Source of the DNA: Bemisia tabaci
Taxonomy: Eukaryota > Arthropoda > Insecta > Hemiptera > Aleyrodidae
DNA length: 64,000 nucleotides
Direction: 5' to 3'
NCBI RefSeq assembly: GCF_918797505.1
Contig: NC_092801.1
Span: 4,712,001-4,776,000 of the forward strand
This document shows, piece after piece, positions 41,096 to 52,230 of the stretch. The notes under the pieces were generated by a model. It saw only the letters and a program-made list of their open reading frames with translations, did no database searches and was not told where the DNA came from. A program made the position numbers and the translations under genes. Within the stretch, counting starts at the first letter, position 1. Every line of letters begins with the position of its first letter.

Positions 41096-41284
41096 CAAAT
41101 TGAATCGGGTGAATTATCCTCGCAAAGAAATCCGGGATCAAAACGCCGAGGTGGAAAGCTTGCGGAATTCATACAAGTGCATGCTAAAAACCATATAAAA
41201 TCGTTTATGGTACATAAAGAACATGGACTACAGATTGCAAGGCAAAAAATGTAAGTGTCGGTGTTTTACTAGACTTATCTTCGA

Positions 41285-41288
<4 letters not shown>

Positions 41289-41316
<28 letters not shown>

Positions 41317-41318
41317 CC
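41289..41318 (+). repeat. Poly(A) run
   Basis: About 30 A residues, perhaps the tail of a further retrocopy or simply simple sequence. Next to it stands CCCTATACAGGATGAGTTCC. Confidence 0.5.
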
Positions 41319-41539
41319 CTATACAGGATGAGTTCCGAACTTGTTTTACTCGAGTGTCGCATGATTTGGGGCACTTTACATCCCGAATTTCCTTCATCAA
41401 TTTAAATTTAAGTATTCGAATTTTTTAAGACTTTTTAACACGAGAGACGCGGGACGTGGGGTGGTTTATCGTTGACTTGGTATCCTTTTCCTTTCATTGA
41501 AGAATCATAGAACAAAGGGTCCTTGCGAAAGAAAGTTGG

Positions 41540-41965
41540 TGAAATGCGATCAGTTTTTAAACCGATCACTTGCACCCGTTGGCAAAAAAAATAAAAATTA
41601 CCAACTTTCTGTGGAAAATTAACTAGTTAAACGTGCCGTGATCAGTTTTTAAGCCGATCTTTTACACCCGTTGGCAAAAAAAAAAAAAAAAAAATCCACC
41701 AACTTTCTGTGGAAAATTAACTAGTTAAACGTGCCGTGATCAGTTTTTAAGCCGATCTTTTACACCCGTTGGCAAAAAAAAAAAAAATTCACCAACTTTC
41801 TGTGGAAAATTAACTAGTTAAACGTGCCGTGATCAGTTTTTAAACTGATTACTAATACCCGTTGGCAAGAAAAACAAAATCCACCAACTTTCTGTGGAAA
41901 ATTAACTAGTTAAACGTGCCGTGATCAGTTTTTAAACTGATTACTAATACCCGTTGGCTGTTCCC
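41540..41965 (+). repeat. 97-bp tandem repeat, four to five units
   Basis: Unit: ACCAACTTTCTGTGGAAAAT, TAACTAGTTAAACGTGCCGT, GATCAGTTTTTAA, CACCCGTTGGC and an A-run of variable length. A detached single unit stands at 42196-42240. Non-coding satellite. Confidence 0.88.
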
Positions 41966-42917
41966 GCCATTAAGACTTATCAGCTGGAACGGTCTGGGCC
42001 ACGGTAGAAGGGGTTGCCATGGTTGTGGATGAATAGTTTTGAATTACTTTCGCAGTCGAAGCTGAGAAAAAAGTTGTTGATCGTTACAATCCCTGTTATG
42101 ACCCTTTTATAAACCTTTTTGATCTTTTGTGAAGAAAAGCTTTATTCCTTCAAAAAAAGTGAGTTCTTTATTGGTATTATTCATTGGCCAAAACAAAAAT
42201 CCACCGACTTTCTGTGGAAAATTAACTAGTTAAACGTGCCACGAATGGGAGCGAGGAGCCATTCGTTGACTCAGACAGCAGAAACCATACCCTTCGATTA
42301 GAATAGTTAAAGAAAGGAACTGCTGACTCAGACAGGATGCCACAGAGCTTATCTACAAACAGATCTGTGAAAAACGACGCTTGATCCGAGCGAATACAAC
42401 ATCAGATACGCGTTTTTCCAGAGCGACGTCATCGGATAGACCCCTTCTACCTAATTACGTCCGATTGTTTGTCTCGACCAAATATTTAGACACCATGCAT
42501 CCGAGTGTGGTCGCCCGATGGTGTTGACGCGCTTGCAACCTGCGCATATTTAAACTAAAAGGAACTGTGTATAAATTATTCAAAGCGAAAGGAACTACAG
42601 GCACGGGATTCGCTTGCCTCATAGTTCCTTTTGATTCGATTAATTTGCGCATAATTCTTTCGGGCGTACATGCATCCACCTGGTCGTGAGCTTCCGGGGA
42701 AAAAAAGCTCGCCGCGTTGACGACCGAGGTATTAAAATGGCGTCGCAGCGCCCCGCCGAGCGCAGAGATCAAACGACGCTGTTGAACCGTGGTCGAACCC
42801 TTGCATCAGTCCAGAATGAATTTCTTCCGCCTCGGCCCCCTGGGTAATTGTGTTCAATTAATCATCCCTCTTCCCCCTGCACCCCCTCGGCGGCGTTCGC
42901 GGTTGTTGTGCTGTCGT

Positions 42918-42990
42918 GAAGTGGCGTCGCGTGCTCAGCGATAAATCGATTGATCTGCCATTTACATCTACGGAAAAGGATCGATAAACA
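42918..42990. mobile_element. hAT-type MITE family A, truncated
   Basis: GTGGCGTCGCGTGCTCAGCG with AAATCGATTGATCTGCCATT and AAAAGGATCGATAAACAG corresponds to one end of family A read from its right side; the other end is missing. Confidence 0.55.
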
Positions 42991-43016
42991 GCTCGGAAAA
43001 AACAACTTGGTGCCGA

Positions 43017-43345
43017 GCTCTAAACGGAGAAAAAGCTATGTCTTTATAAACCAATTAGTGGATCATATGGAACACCACAAAAAGTCGTTAATTAATAAAC
43101 GATTAATGGTCTATGAACCATATTAAGTTAGTTAGTTACTATAATTTTTAGACATTCAGCGTCTCAGGCTATTAACGTCTTTACAGATGATTTTGAAAAT
43201 TGGAGTATAAACGTAAGGTATCTCGTATTATACTAAGATATACATATATACCATGACTAAGGAGTATGTGATGTTATTATAAGTTACCTTAATTACTATT
43301 AATGGTGTTCCACATGAACCACTAATAGCTTTTTCTCAGGGTAGG
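43017..43345. mobile_element. MITE, degenerate, GAGAAAAAGCTA ends
   Basis: CGGAGAAAAAGCTATG with AATTAGTGGATCATATGGAACACC is mirrored by GGTGTTCCACATGAACCACT and AATAGCTTTTTCTC. AT-rich inside, with GATTAATGGTCTATGAACC. No coding; target duplication not clear. Confidence 0.55.
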
Positions 43346-46185
43346 TAACTGATTAGATAAAATGGGCCGCGTTAAACAGAAAGGAACCAAGCCACATCAA
43401 CTAATGCCAAACTTACTTGTGCAATTTAGTTTCTTTCATGAAGACGGTTGGGCGGATTTTATGTACAAATTTTAGTGAATTATCTGCATAGTGTGATCTG
43501 CATCAAAATAAACATTTTATCGAAGGAAATTAGGCAACTCTTGGAGGTTCATACGGCGTTCTTTGTTAGCACGGCAGTGCTGTCGTGTTAACTTAAGTAG
43601 CAGTGATGTCGATGAAGCGTTTTCAGCGGCGATTGTACCACGATTTCATCGGTGTCGATTTAATGCAATATTATCGGATGAAAAATTGCGATTTCAACTC
43701 ATTTAAAGATCGTCAAAAAATTCCAACTTCAGTTCTGAACATCGCAATTTTACCGTTCAAAAATGCCACTTGAGAAAAACATGTATGGTAATTCGAAGAT
43801 TGCCAAGTACTCCTTGATAATTTTGTATTTCTGAGGATCGTCGAGAATATTTATCCTTGAAATTTTCAGATATTTCAACAAAAACTGCAAATAAAAGATC
43901 TAAAAAATTGGAAGGAATACGTGCGTGAGTTTCCTAGAAAATCCGTGGTTCATCAAGGTAAATTTGGGAACGTCCAAAGAAGGCTCATACACGGCGTTCT
44001 TCACAATCAGTGGTAAGACAGTGTGTCGATGGAGAGCCTCGTGCGCTACGGGATTACAAATGCATGCGGCTTTTCTTTCCTTTTTTATCTTAGTTCTTAA
44101 ACCTAATCAGTTTTGATATGCTGGTCTACTCTACTTCTATCTGTCAGTTTTTCTGGTCTGGTGAAGTAATGAAATTTAGAAGCATTAGAATTGAATGATA
44201 ACACTTGGTAGAGTGTAACTGTCCTATCTCATCAACTTCAGTACGCGCAAAATTGCTTTTAATTATGAAATACAAACGCTTTTCTGTAACTTTCCTCGGA
44301 TTACACGGCAATAATCGCACAACGATGATCTGTGGGACGCTCCGCTTATTTCTTTTAATTTTTGTTAGCACTTTATCAGATTCTATTCTATGTAATGTAG
44401 TTAACTTTCTTTTCCTATATACAATATTCAATCCTACTTCAATTGCCTACTTCCGATTTCATCGCGTAGAATTTTACGAGTAACGCCATGGTGTCAATAT
44501 ACCAAATACACCAAGAAACATTGAAATGAAAATGAAAATTCGAATAATTCACTTGTATATAGAAAAAATTACATAAAATCATGAGAATACATTGCTCAAG
44601 TGAAATTCAGACTAAATTACAGGCGGAAAACTCCCACTTTCCTTCTGTGCTGAATAGTCGTACGTTTCTCGAGGCTTGCAGCCAATAGTTCCCGCCACGC
44701 CGTTTGAAGCGCCTTCGACATTTAGTTACATCTCACGCATTACATTCAAGCTGGTTTAGTTGTATCATCGATTTACGTTCTATTTTCGTTGATATCTGTT
44801 TCTATCCATCTGTATCCGTTTCGTTGATGTCTGACATCAACCGCCGCGGTGTCTGTCACCGCCAGACATTAAAATTCATTTCAGGTATATCCTTTTCACT
44901 CTATTTTTCTCGATGTTGGAAAATTCTGAGCTCGGCTACTATTGATAGGTGTAATAATGTGACTCATCGTAGGCCTGGTCTCCTGTTCATGTCATAGAAT
45001 GGATTACATTTTGCAATAAGAAACCACTATTTCTGACCCATTTTAGAAACAACAAACATGCCATTTGTTTCCCTGTGCAGATATGTGCTTTTATGGGAGA
45101 ACCAGAGATATTGATTCCTTGTTTCAGAACGTAATCCACATAATCATACAACATTGGTGTACAATCACTGGCCCTACACCGGAAATTTAGAAATGTACAT
45201 TTCGTTCAAGACGAATTAGACAAATAGAGTAACAGTATGTAACAAGTCAGTTATAAAGGTTACGAAATGAGCTCTTTAAACCTTACTTAAGAATGAATAA
45301 CCTTGATTCGTGTACATACTTCAGTATGAAACTGAATCTCCCAATAGCAGAGCTTGTATGAAAAACACTGAACCGAAAAGCACTATCACAGAATACCGTT
45401 GAACGCGATAACTAATAAAACATCGAAAGACAGTGGCATTCTATGAGCATAATATAAGTATTAATAAAGAAATCCCGTTTACCGGTATCATATGGTAGGG
45501 CTTGGTTCTACTGCCCCTTGAGTATTTAAGCCCCGGAACGACTTAGATTTGTTGAATCGTTCATTACACACGGTGAATTTTAGCTTTTGAACCACGATCT
45601 ATTCATTTCGAGGATGTTACCACTAAAGTAAAGTAAAACTAATTGAGAGAGTCTTAAGGGAACAGCTCTCAATGAAAAGAAATTAAAGTTTACTAACAAC
45701 GGAAAATTCATGATTGATTATAGTGTATGCGGAGGGCTTTCAGGAATTCCGTCTCCTTCACAATTCTAGAGGGCAAGAGCCCGATCCATTGACGAAAAAA
45801 ATGTTCTAGGCCCTTTCTCCCACTAAGACCTCACAGGAGAAGAGTTAAAAATCTCGTTGGTGCAAGAACTCCCCTACGAATCAGGGCATCATCCTCTCAG
45901 AGAAGAGTCGCCTTCCAAAAAATGTCGACTAAAAAAATAACGTAGCGGAGCCAAGCCACATCAGCTACTGCCAAATTCAACCGGGCACTTTAATTTTTTA
46001 CAAGAAAACGTTTGTGCGAATTCTTGTGGAAATTTAAAGAAATTTTCCTCGTACTATGCAGAAAATTCACTGAAATTTGCACAAAAATTTACACAACCAT
46101 TTTCATGTAAAACACTAAATTGCCCGGTTACTTTGGCAATAACTGATGTGGCTTTGTTCCTTTCTCCTTACACATACATAAAGCC
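43346..46185. other. No gene recognised
   Basis: AT-rich sequence with scattered short frames. Single copies of CATACGGCGTTCTT occur at 43548 and 43990. A two-way open region at 44144-44483 has no features of a known protein. TAGCGGAGCCAAGCCACATC at 45949 resembles 43380-43405 (GAACCAAGCCACATCAACTA), a small dispersed repeat. Confidence 0.5.
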
Positions 46186-46189
46186 GCTT

Positions 46190-46630
46190 TTATAGCGCCG
46201 CCTCGCGCTCTGCGACGCCCAATCGCCATTGCCCCCTATCCTCCCAGAGATCATGAGGCAATTGGCACCTTCTGATCTCCTCCTCCACCCCTTGTCACCA
46301 ACCTTTCACAAGACGTCACGCCGTCGCCTTCCAGGAGGAACCCAATCGAAGACCTGCTTGGGCAACCGATCATCTGCCATCCTTTGCTAATGTCCATACC
46401 AGACCAACTGCTTGGACCTGATGTCGTGCATCCTCCAGTTCAATGCTTTGCTGATCACCACCGATGACCAACTTCTCCGTCTTTACCGCAGTAACTTCCA
46501 TCCCCCACTTACGGTATATTTCCACTAACTTACGCGTCATGTAATTCGCATCTTCTTCGTCCTGAGCTATTACCACCTGCTCATCAGCAAAGCACAGAGT
46601 GTAAAGGGTGCCATCTTCTCGTGGCCTTTC
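46190..46630 (-). pseudogene. Non-LTR retrotransposon 3' end, reverse transcriptase remnant
   Basis: Minus strand. TLYTLCFADEQVVIAQDEED (46625-46560) is the catalytic-box region, where FADD is usual and ADEQ has replaced it; RKLVEIYRKWGMEV and KTEKLVIGGDQQSIELED follow. After a stop another frame reads KQVFDWVPPGRRRRD and further down GDWASQSARRRYKSG, matching the W-P-GRR and D-R-x-W-R C-terminal tail of LINE proteins. 5'-truncated, as typical for LINE insertions. Confidence 0.82.
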
Positions 46631-46744
46631 TCCTTAACGCAGTCCATTTATCGTTATCAAAGATTGCCGGTTTCTTTTGCCTACTAAAGCTTGTTGAAGC
46701 ATAATATTTGTACAGCTGATACAATGCTGATGATAGCAATTGAT

Positions 46745-46890
46745 TGTAATTTAGAGTATAACCTTAGTTCAGTTACTTTTTACTTCAAGCAAGTCTCTTC
46801 TATTTGTACTCAAGTCTCTTAACAAAGCTATCATTAATTTCGTGGTAATAACGCTTTATAATTTAACATGGTGACCCCGACGTGATTGCT
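46745..46890 (+). mobile_element. LTR end with primer-binding site
   Basis: An AT-rich segment ending TTATAATTTAACA is followed at 46869 by TGGTGACCCCGACGTGATTG, the classical junction of an LTR with a tRNA primer-binding site in Ty3/Gypsy- or Copia-type elements. Internal domains do not follow within 2 kb, so only this end survives. Confidence 0.6.
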
Positions 46891-47150
46891 TAACCCCCCA
46901 TTCGCATCCCCAAACACAAACAGCCCAAAACATCCCCATTGCTGTCAGCAATGTTCCCATTGTTCCAATTGCAATGTTTTAAGCTGATGGCTATATGGTT
47001 TCGGTGCTCGTGGGCTATACTATGACTGTATGCAATTACCTTGGATGATGTTAACGTACACCTTGCGATATTTAGCGAAACTTTACCGTGTCGTTTGTCA
47101 TTATCAAAGATTGCCCGTTTCTTTTGTCTGTTCAAGCCTTCGTAGTTTCG

Positions 47151-47336
47151 ATGCTCATGATCTTGGGACTCTTCGGGCTGCTGTCGGCGCAAGATCCGGG
47201 CCAGGCAGGAGGCCCGGCGGTGTCCGACCATGTGCGATCGGGCGTTGACAGCGCCGGGAAAGCGACCATGGGCACGGTCAACGCGGCCGCCCAGGGAATC
47301 AACACCGCTGTCAAAGGCGTCACCGGCAAGAAATAG
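47151..47336 (+). CDS. Candidate small secreted peptide (last exon)
   Basis: The frame from ATG 47151 encodes 61 residues: MLMILGLFGLLSA, then QDPGQAGGPAVSDHV and an amphipathic Ala/Gly/Val/Lys-rich tail ending VKGVTGKK. Codons are strongly GC-biased, unlike the AT-rich surroundings. An acceptor-like TCTGTTCAAG at 47126-47135 suggests that an upstream phase-1 exon supplies the first residues of a longer signal peptide (in frame AFVVS precedes the Met). Cleavage after Ala would free about 48 residues. Such short peptides occur in insect venom, saliva and immunity; which one is unknown. No cysteines, so no disulfide-fold. Confidence 0.5.
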   Translation: MLMILGLFGLLSAQDPGQAGGPAVSDHVRSGVDSAGKATMGTVNAAAQGINTAVKGVTGKK

Positions 47337-47369
47337 CAGAGCTCCACCCCTGGCTCACACCAATTAATT

Positions 47370-47960
47370 ACAACCAGTTCATGAGCTTGAGGCTCAAAAT
47401 GTGTGGCATGATGGTGACTTGTTAAGCATGTCAAGCTGGGAGAGACATGAGTTTCAAATTAAACACGCGTTTTTACTTCAGTCTATCTTCGATGTATTGT
47501 GAAATTCTGCATACCGACCTCAGGGTTGCTATTTTTCATGAAAAAGATTTTGAAATTTCACGCGGAATATTTCATGAAATTTCATAAAAATATGACGAAT
47601 ATTTTCCGAATTCACCGGGAAGTGTCACCGGGGAAATGGAGCTCAACGCTCACGATTCAGTTATAACCAGTTCATGAGCTTGAGGCTCAAAATGTGTGAT
47701 ATGATGGTGACTTGTTAAGCGTGTCAAGCTGGGAAAGACATACGTTTCAAATTAAACACGTGTTTTTACTTCAGTCTGTCTTCAATATATTGTGAAATTC
47801 TGCATACCTACCTCGGGTTGCTATTTTTCCATGAATAGAATGTTGAAATTTCAGAAAAATATGACAAATATTTTACGAAATTAAATGCAAAATTAAATGA
47901 AAGGCGCCTGGTTTTTGCTCTTCGATATTTCTCAGGGCGTGTTACATACCCAGTCTCTGA
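47370..47960. repeat. 293-bp tandem duplication including a MITE end
   Basis: AACCAGTTCATGAGCTTGAG at 47372 recurs at 47665, and the following 160 bases match with few changes, including the start of a family D MITE (GGGTTGCTATTTTTC). The duplication happened after that MITE arrived. Confidence 0.8.
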
Positions 47961-48052
47961 AAATATGTTTCATATTTTTCACCGCTCAGTGAATTTTATG
48001 AAATTTATCACGGAAATTTTCAATATTTCAGATTCTCACCCGTGCAACCCTG
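47521..48052. mobile_element. hAT-type MITE family D, swollen by duplication
   Basis: Left end CAGGGTTGCTATTTTTCATG, right end CACCCGTGCAACCCTG. 532 bp instead of about 282 because the internal tandem duplication added a second left end at about 47814. Confidence 0.75.
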
Positions 48053-48576
48053 AACTATGTACCGTCCCCAACTTCAAACTAGATTTTAAAGTGTAAAACC
48101 CTGATTGGATCGGAGGTGTTCAAAGGGGAACGAGTCAAAAAAATAGAAAATTGACTTTCTTGCACAATGCTAATCTATTTTAAGAGGGGTGATACACCGA
48201 CTGGCAAAATATCATTCTCTACACCGAAAAAACAAAGGCCTGGGAGTGTCGCAAAAGTTGCTTTACTTTCTAATGTCTTCGACAAGCTCTCCTTTGAAAA
48301 TAGGACTTGTTCTATTATGGAAACTAACAATTTCGAAGTAGAAGATGCTCGTCTTTCAGATTCAAGATGATACCTGAAATCATGAGATATTTTGAATGGA
48401 CAGGTGACACGGAAATTTGAAAAGAAAGCACCTCATTGTGGTGCACGGTGTTACGGTGTTATGCTGAATGAAACTGCACTGCTGAGCTGAAGGATCGACT
48501 ACCTATCCGTTGTATGGCAGCATTTCTCAAAATCTATGGGTATTCGGCCAAAAAATGTTACAGACTTACACACCTC

Positions 48577-48852
48577 CAGCAGGCTGATTGATGAAATTGA
48601 TGGACAAAGTTATGGACAAAGAAGACAAAAGGGGTATGAAGTCCTGTTGGTGGAAAAGGGTGGTTGCGATGGACAAAGGAGGTAGGTGACTACTTATAAC
48701 TGACGGTGACCCACGAGAGACCCTGAAGTTAGGCGATCATTTTCTCCCTTAGTCTGTAGGAACCAACCATTTCAACCAATAGAATCGTTTCATGCTCCCT
48801 ATGTCTTCTTTGTCTATAGCTTAGTCTATCAATTTCAACAATCAACCCGCTG
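48577..48852. mobile_element. MITE family C, copy 3
   Basis: CAGCAGGCTGATTGATGAAA and TTTCAACAATCAACCCGCTG bound 276 bp with GATGGACAAAGTTATGGACA near the left and TTGTCTATAGCTTAGTCTAT near the right. Non-coding. Confidence 0.82.
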
Positions 48853-48904
48853 CAATTGCAAAGAGCCCCCTATGAAACTCATGGTGGTCCTAAACGCGAG
48901 CGCA

Positions 48905-49163
48905 TATCGACGGTGAAACTACCAAACCACGTATCTCGGTTTGCGACGTCTCAGACTTCCTGTCATACTTTATTTTTTAAATGAAAAACTACTTAACGTC
49001 CAGTCTTGAAAATTTCTGCGATTTTTCCTCCTCGTGCGGAGAAAATTCTGTGAAAATTTCAAGGAATGATATTGATTTGGTCTACCTCAAAAAATAAAAT
49101 GAGAGCGTAGATTTTTAAACACCGCAAACGAGATACGTGGTTTGGTAGTTTCACCGTCGATAT
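48905..49163. mobile_element. MITE with 41-bp near-perfect inverted ends
   Basis: TATCGACGGTGAAACTACCA (48905 on) is mirrored by TGGTAGTTTCACCGTCGATA (ending 49163). The arms agree at about 40 of 41 positions. The 180-bp middle is AT-rich and has no frame. Young, judging from the arms. Confidence 0.85.
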
Positions 49164-50520
49164 CCGAAGTTTTCCAACTCGACAGGCGCAATCAGTGAAC
49201 TCCACCCAGGTCAAATTGTACCTATCTGCTAATTTTACCAGTTCAAATCAATGATATTTCAGCGATGCAGAAGAAACCTTTAAAAAATCCCGAGTTTCTC
49301 AAGTACGGCATTCCATTTCTTAATCTTCAGATGATAATTTCCAATATTAGGAGTAGGAATAGTGCAAGTGGCCCTTTAAGCCTCAGCCGCTAAGTGCTGA
49401 AGCCCGGTCAAATTGAGTGGAGACCGGCTTAAAAAACGCGCCACGCGAGCTGTAAGGGGTCGGTACATACGAGCCGTAGATGTAGGTTTGTAAATACATT
49501 TAAAAAAAGTCAAACTTTAAATTGAAAAAAAAGGAATAAAATTAGGGAACAACAGAGTCGAGACGTGATCGGGTCTAGTTTTTGTAAATTAATCTCTCGA
49601 ATCTAAGTGACAACTCACTGGCAGCACAGAACGGACCATTGCGCGTTCACGCCTAGCGCCATCGCGCCTTCAATTTTGTAGATTCAACGTGGACATCCAT
49701 CATGTACGAATAGCTGTATCTCTGCGCCGTCATCAACGCGCCTCCTTTTACTTTGACACATGGCAAGCATGGAGCAGGCAACGAAGTCAGTTCTCAGAAG
49801 ATTTCCGTTTAGAAACTTTCTTTCCAACTGGCGATCAATCGTCGCAAATCTCCCTCCTGACTGTCGAATCTCAAGCAGTTGAGATCTCCAGAATAAGACG
49901 AACTTTCTACGGAAAACGAGTCACAACTTATTTCACCTCTACTCAAGTTAAGGAAAGAAGGAGTGCACAAAAGCCATTTCATCGTGCATGCATCAATCAC
50001 CAGTTGGCCGGTTGCTAGACATCTGGTTCGATTCAAGATTAATTAATTCATGAATCGAATGTCTTCCGATGCGATTAATCAGTTCTCAAAACTTCGATTA
50101 GACGTTTAATCTATTGCTTACTACCGATTTGGTGGAAAATAGAAACTTGCTATTTTAACCGACAATATATAGAAAATAAATAATAACTGTGCCAAAATTT
50201 CTTAAAATATCATAAAAAATGTTCGATACACGTAATTTTTACTTCAACTGGGAGCCAGAGATACCAATTGGAATCTCATGTAACATTCATTTCCAACAAT
50301 TTTTCAGGGGCTGTCTATGCAACCAGCAATATTTATCCAAGAATTCGTTTTGGAACATAAACATTTGAATTACGATATGTTTTCTCAAACTGTAGATTTT
50401 ACTGTTGGGTACCGTGAAAGTTCATGAAACATTATATTCAGTTTTATACGATGTTGAACATCTGCTGAAAACCCTTACAGGCATTATTCTTTAGTTGTTT
50501 ATCTTCTTCATGGGATGTTG
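49164..50520. other. No gene recognised; one 109-codon frame
   Basis: 49689-50018 is open and starts MDIHHVRIAVSLRRHQRASF; its first part resembles 3546-3620 in another place of the window. It lacks splice signals, biased codons or a known domain. The rest is AT-rich. Confidence 0.35.
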
Positions 50521-50524
50521 GAGT

Positions 50525-50680
50525 TTTTTAGCCAACGTGCGTAAAAAGTTCAGCTTAAAGCTGAAATCTCATTAGAGAAGAAAAAAGTTGGTGTTAATCG
50601 GAAAATTGTGCTTGTGTGTGAGAGTTTCCCCTATGAGATTTCAGCTTTAAGCTGAACTTTTTACGCACGTTGGCTAAAAA
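50525..50680. repeat. Perfect 48-bp inverted repeat (foldback)
   Basis: TTTTTAGCCAACGTGCGTAA... (50525-50572) and its exact complement (50633-50680) are separated by a 60-base loop. All 48 positions pair. It contains the inner palindrome TTCAGCTTAAAGCTGAA. A MITE or a hairpin-RNA source; the perfection shows recent origin or conversion. Confidence 0.9.
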
Positions 50681-50825
50681 CTAAAAAATTTAACCAATTT
50701 TGAGAAATTGATCAATCTCTTGCATCAGAGAAACCTGATCCGCTGCGCACAGCTCCCTACTGTCACAGAGGGAACAGCCTGGTGGCTGCTAGCCGTAGTG
50801 AAGTCGACCGATCCGTCAACGATAG

Positions 50826-51017
50826 CGGTCAACGAAACCGAATGTCCGAATCCTCGCAACATTCAAGGAATGGACTCCAGCTGACTGTATCATAGCTGCA
50901 ATCGTACAGCGGCAGAACACTGGTGTTGAAGACATCGTATCTGGCTCACTGAAATGGGCAACCGATGATATCTTCGGCGTTCCTATCATCAGAAACGCTT
51001 TTAATGTTAGATCGTAA
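50826..51017 (+). CDS. Possible terminal exon, unknown protein
   Basis: An open frame without ATG follows CAACGATAG (a possible acceptor) and runs 63 codons to TAA 51017: VRILATFKEWTPADCIIAAI, then VQRQNTGVEDIVSGSLKWAT, then DDIFGVPIIRNAFNVRS. Composition is that of a globular protein and codon use is balanced. I do not recognise it. A preceding exon was not found; 50.5-50.7 kb is a foldback element. Confidence 0.33.
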   Translation, partial: RSTKPNVRILATFKEWTPADCIIAAIVQRQNTGVEDIVSGSLKWATDDIFGVPIIRNAFNVRS

Positions 51018-51308
51018 AACATTGTAAATAATATTAAGCATCTGACACATGTAATAATCTAGACCACTTCTTCAACTGTTCGTATTTTTTTTTAAATTTA
51101 ATAAACATCCCGTCTTACGACACGTGCGTTCACCGCAATCGGTTTTATATCTTATTCATCTTATTTTGCTACATCTGACAGAGGGGCGCGTCTTTGATGC
51201 GTCAAGGGGGCGTATCTGACGATGGCAAATTGGCCTTTTGGCCAGTCTGACTCAGCTATTTGTACTAAAACGAAAATAAATTGGAATTGAATTGAAAGCA
51301 GATCCATT

Positions 51309-51701
51309 TAGTGACGAGGCGTGAATGATCGTCTACGGATTTTTCCCCATTTGAAGCTTTGGCAAAAAATCGATTATGAAGGTGCTCCTTCACTGGAAAA
51401 AAAACACATTGGATCTAGAGTCCAGACTCTTAGAAACATCGACAAGAAAAAATACTATTGATTCAATCGGATTTAAGCTTAATTCAAGAACCAAACCTCT
51501 TAATTTGAGCGGATTTCCTGTTAATTTAAGCTTAAATCTGATTGAATCAAGAATTCTTTTTCTTGTCAATGTTTTCAAGAGTCTGGACTCTAAATCCAAT
51601 GTGTTTCTTTTTTCCAGTGTTGCAAACGCCGCCTATAGATCCTTTCCCATAGGTTCAAATAGCAAATCAATCTGTACATCACAGAGCATGCCACGCCGCT
51701 G
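51309..51701. mobile_element. hAT-type MITE family A, split by a family B element
   Basis: The left half (51309-51390, TAGTGACGAGGCGTGAATGA) and the right half (51620-51701, ending CATGCCACGCCGCTG) are family A. Its central palindrome is interrupted at GTGCTCCTT / TTGCAAACGCC by the family B foldback 51391-51619. Without it the length would be the usual 164 bp. The ends are worn and no target duplication remains. Confidence 0.8.
51391..51619. mobile_element. Foldback MITE, family B, copy 3 (nested)
   Basis: CACTGGAAAAAAAACACATT at the left and GTGTTTCTTTTTTCCAGTG at the right; arms ATCTAGAGTCCAGACTCTTA and AAGAGTCTGGACTCTAAATC. Because it sits in family A, family B was active later than this family A copy. 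Confidence 0.85.
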
Positions 51702-51717
51702 TTTAGAACCGATCCAC

Positions 51718-51881
51718 CAGTGGCGTGGCGTGAATGATGGATTATCGATATTTCCCCATTCGAAGCTGTGGTAAAGAATCGATTATTAGGGTGTTCGTTG
51801 AGAACGCCCTGTATATCGATCCTTTTTCATAGGTTTGAATGACAGATCAATCGATAAATCGCAAAGCACGCCACGCCACTG
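51718..51881. mobile_element. hAT-type MITE, family A, copy 4
   Basis: 164 bp with CAGTGGCGTGGCGTG / CACGCCACGCCACTG ends and a perfect 8-bp duplication CGATCCAC (51710-51717, 51882-51889). It lies 16 bp from the previous family A copy. Confidence 0.9.
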
Positions 51882-52230
51882 CGATCCACCGTACCACCTG
51901 CGTGTAACATAAATATGTAGATGAAAATTCGATGAGCTTTCGATGCCGGCCGAGATCGCTCATTTCCGCGTTGAGCTGAGCTTTCTGACTGCTGCCTGCG
52001 GAATTCAAACCGTGAATCTCGGTTACCGCGTGTTTGCTCAGCTGCGCTAACGCGGCCACGAATCGTCGAATCAGACGTCATGTCGGAGTATTCGCTCCGG
52101 TTTCTGACGATGACTCGACGAGCTGCGATTCGCAGGGCAAAAAGGAGGGCCGACATGTAGGGAGCATTGCTTAATGGTTTGTCCGAGAAGGCAAAAAGAC
52201 ATATCCAAATTAGTTGAGGATTGCATCCGA

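Noticed and set aside
39013..42240. CRISPR-like regular arrays (250-bp and 97-bp units)
   Set aside because: Units are long and adjacent with no variable spacers, and the DNA is eukaryotic.
44144..44483. Opposed 92- and 95-codon frames
   Set aside because: No domain, codon bias, start context or splice support; both probably chance.
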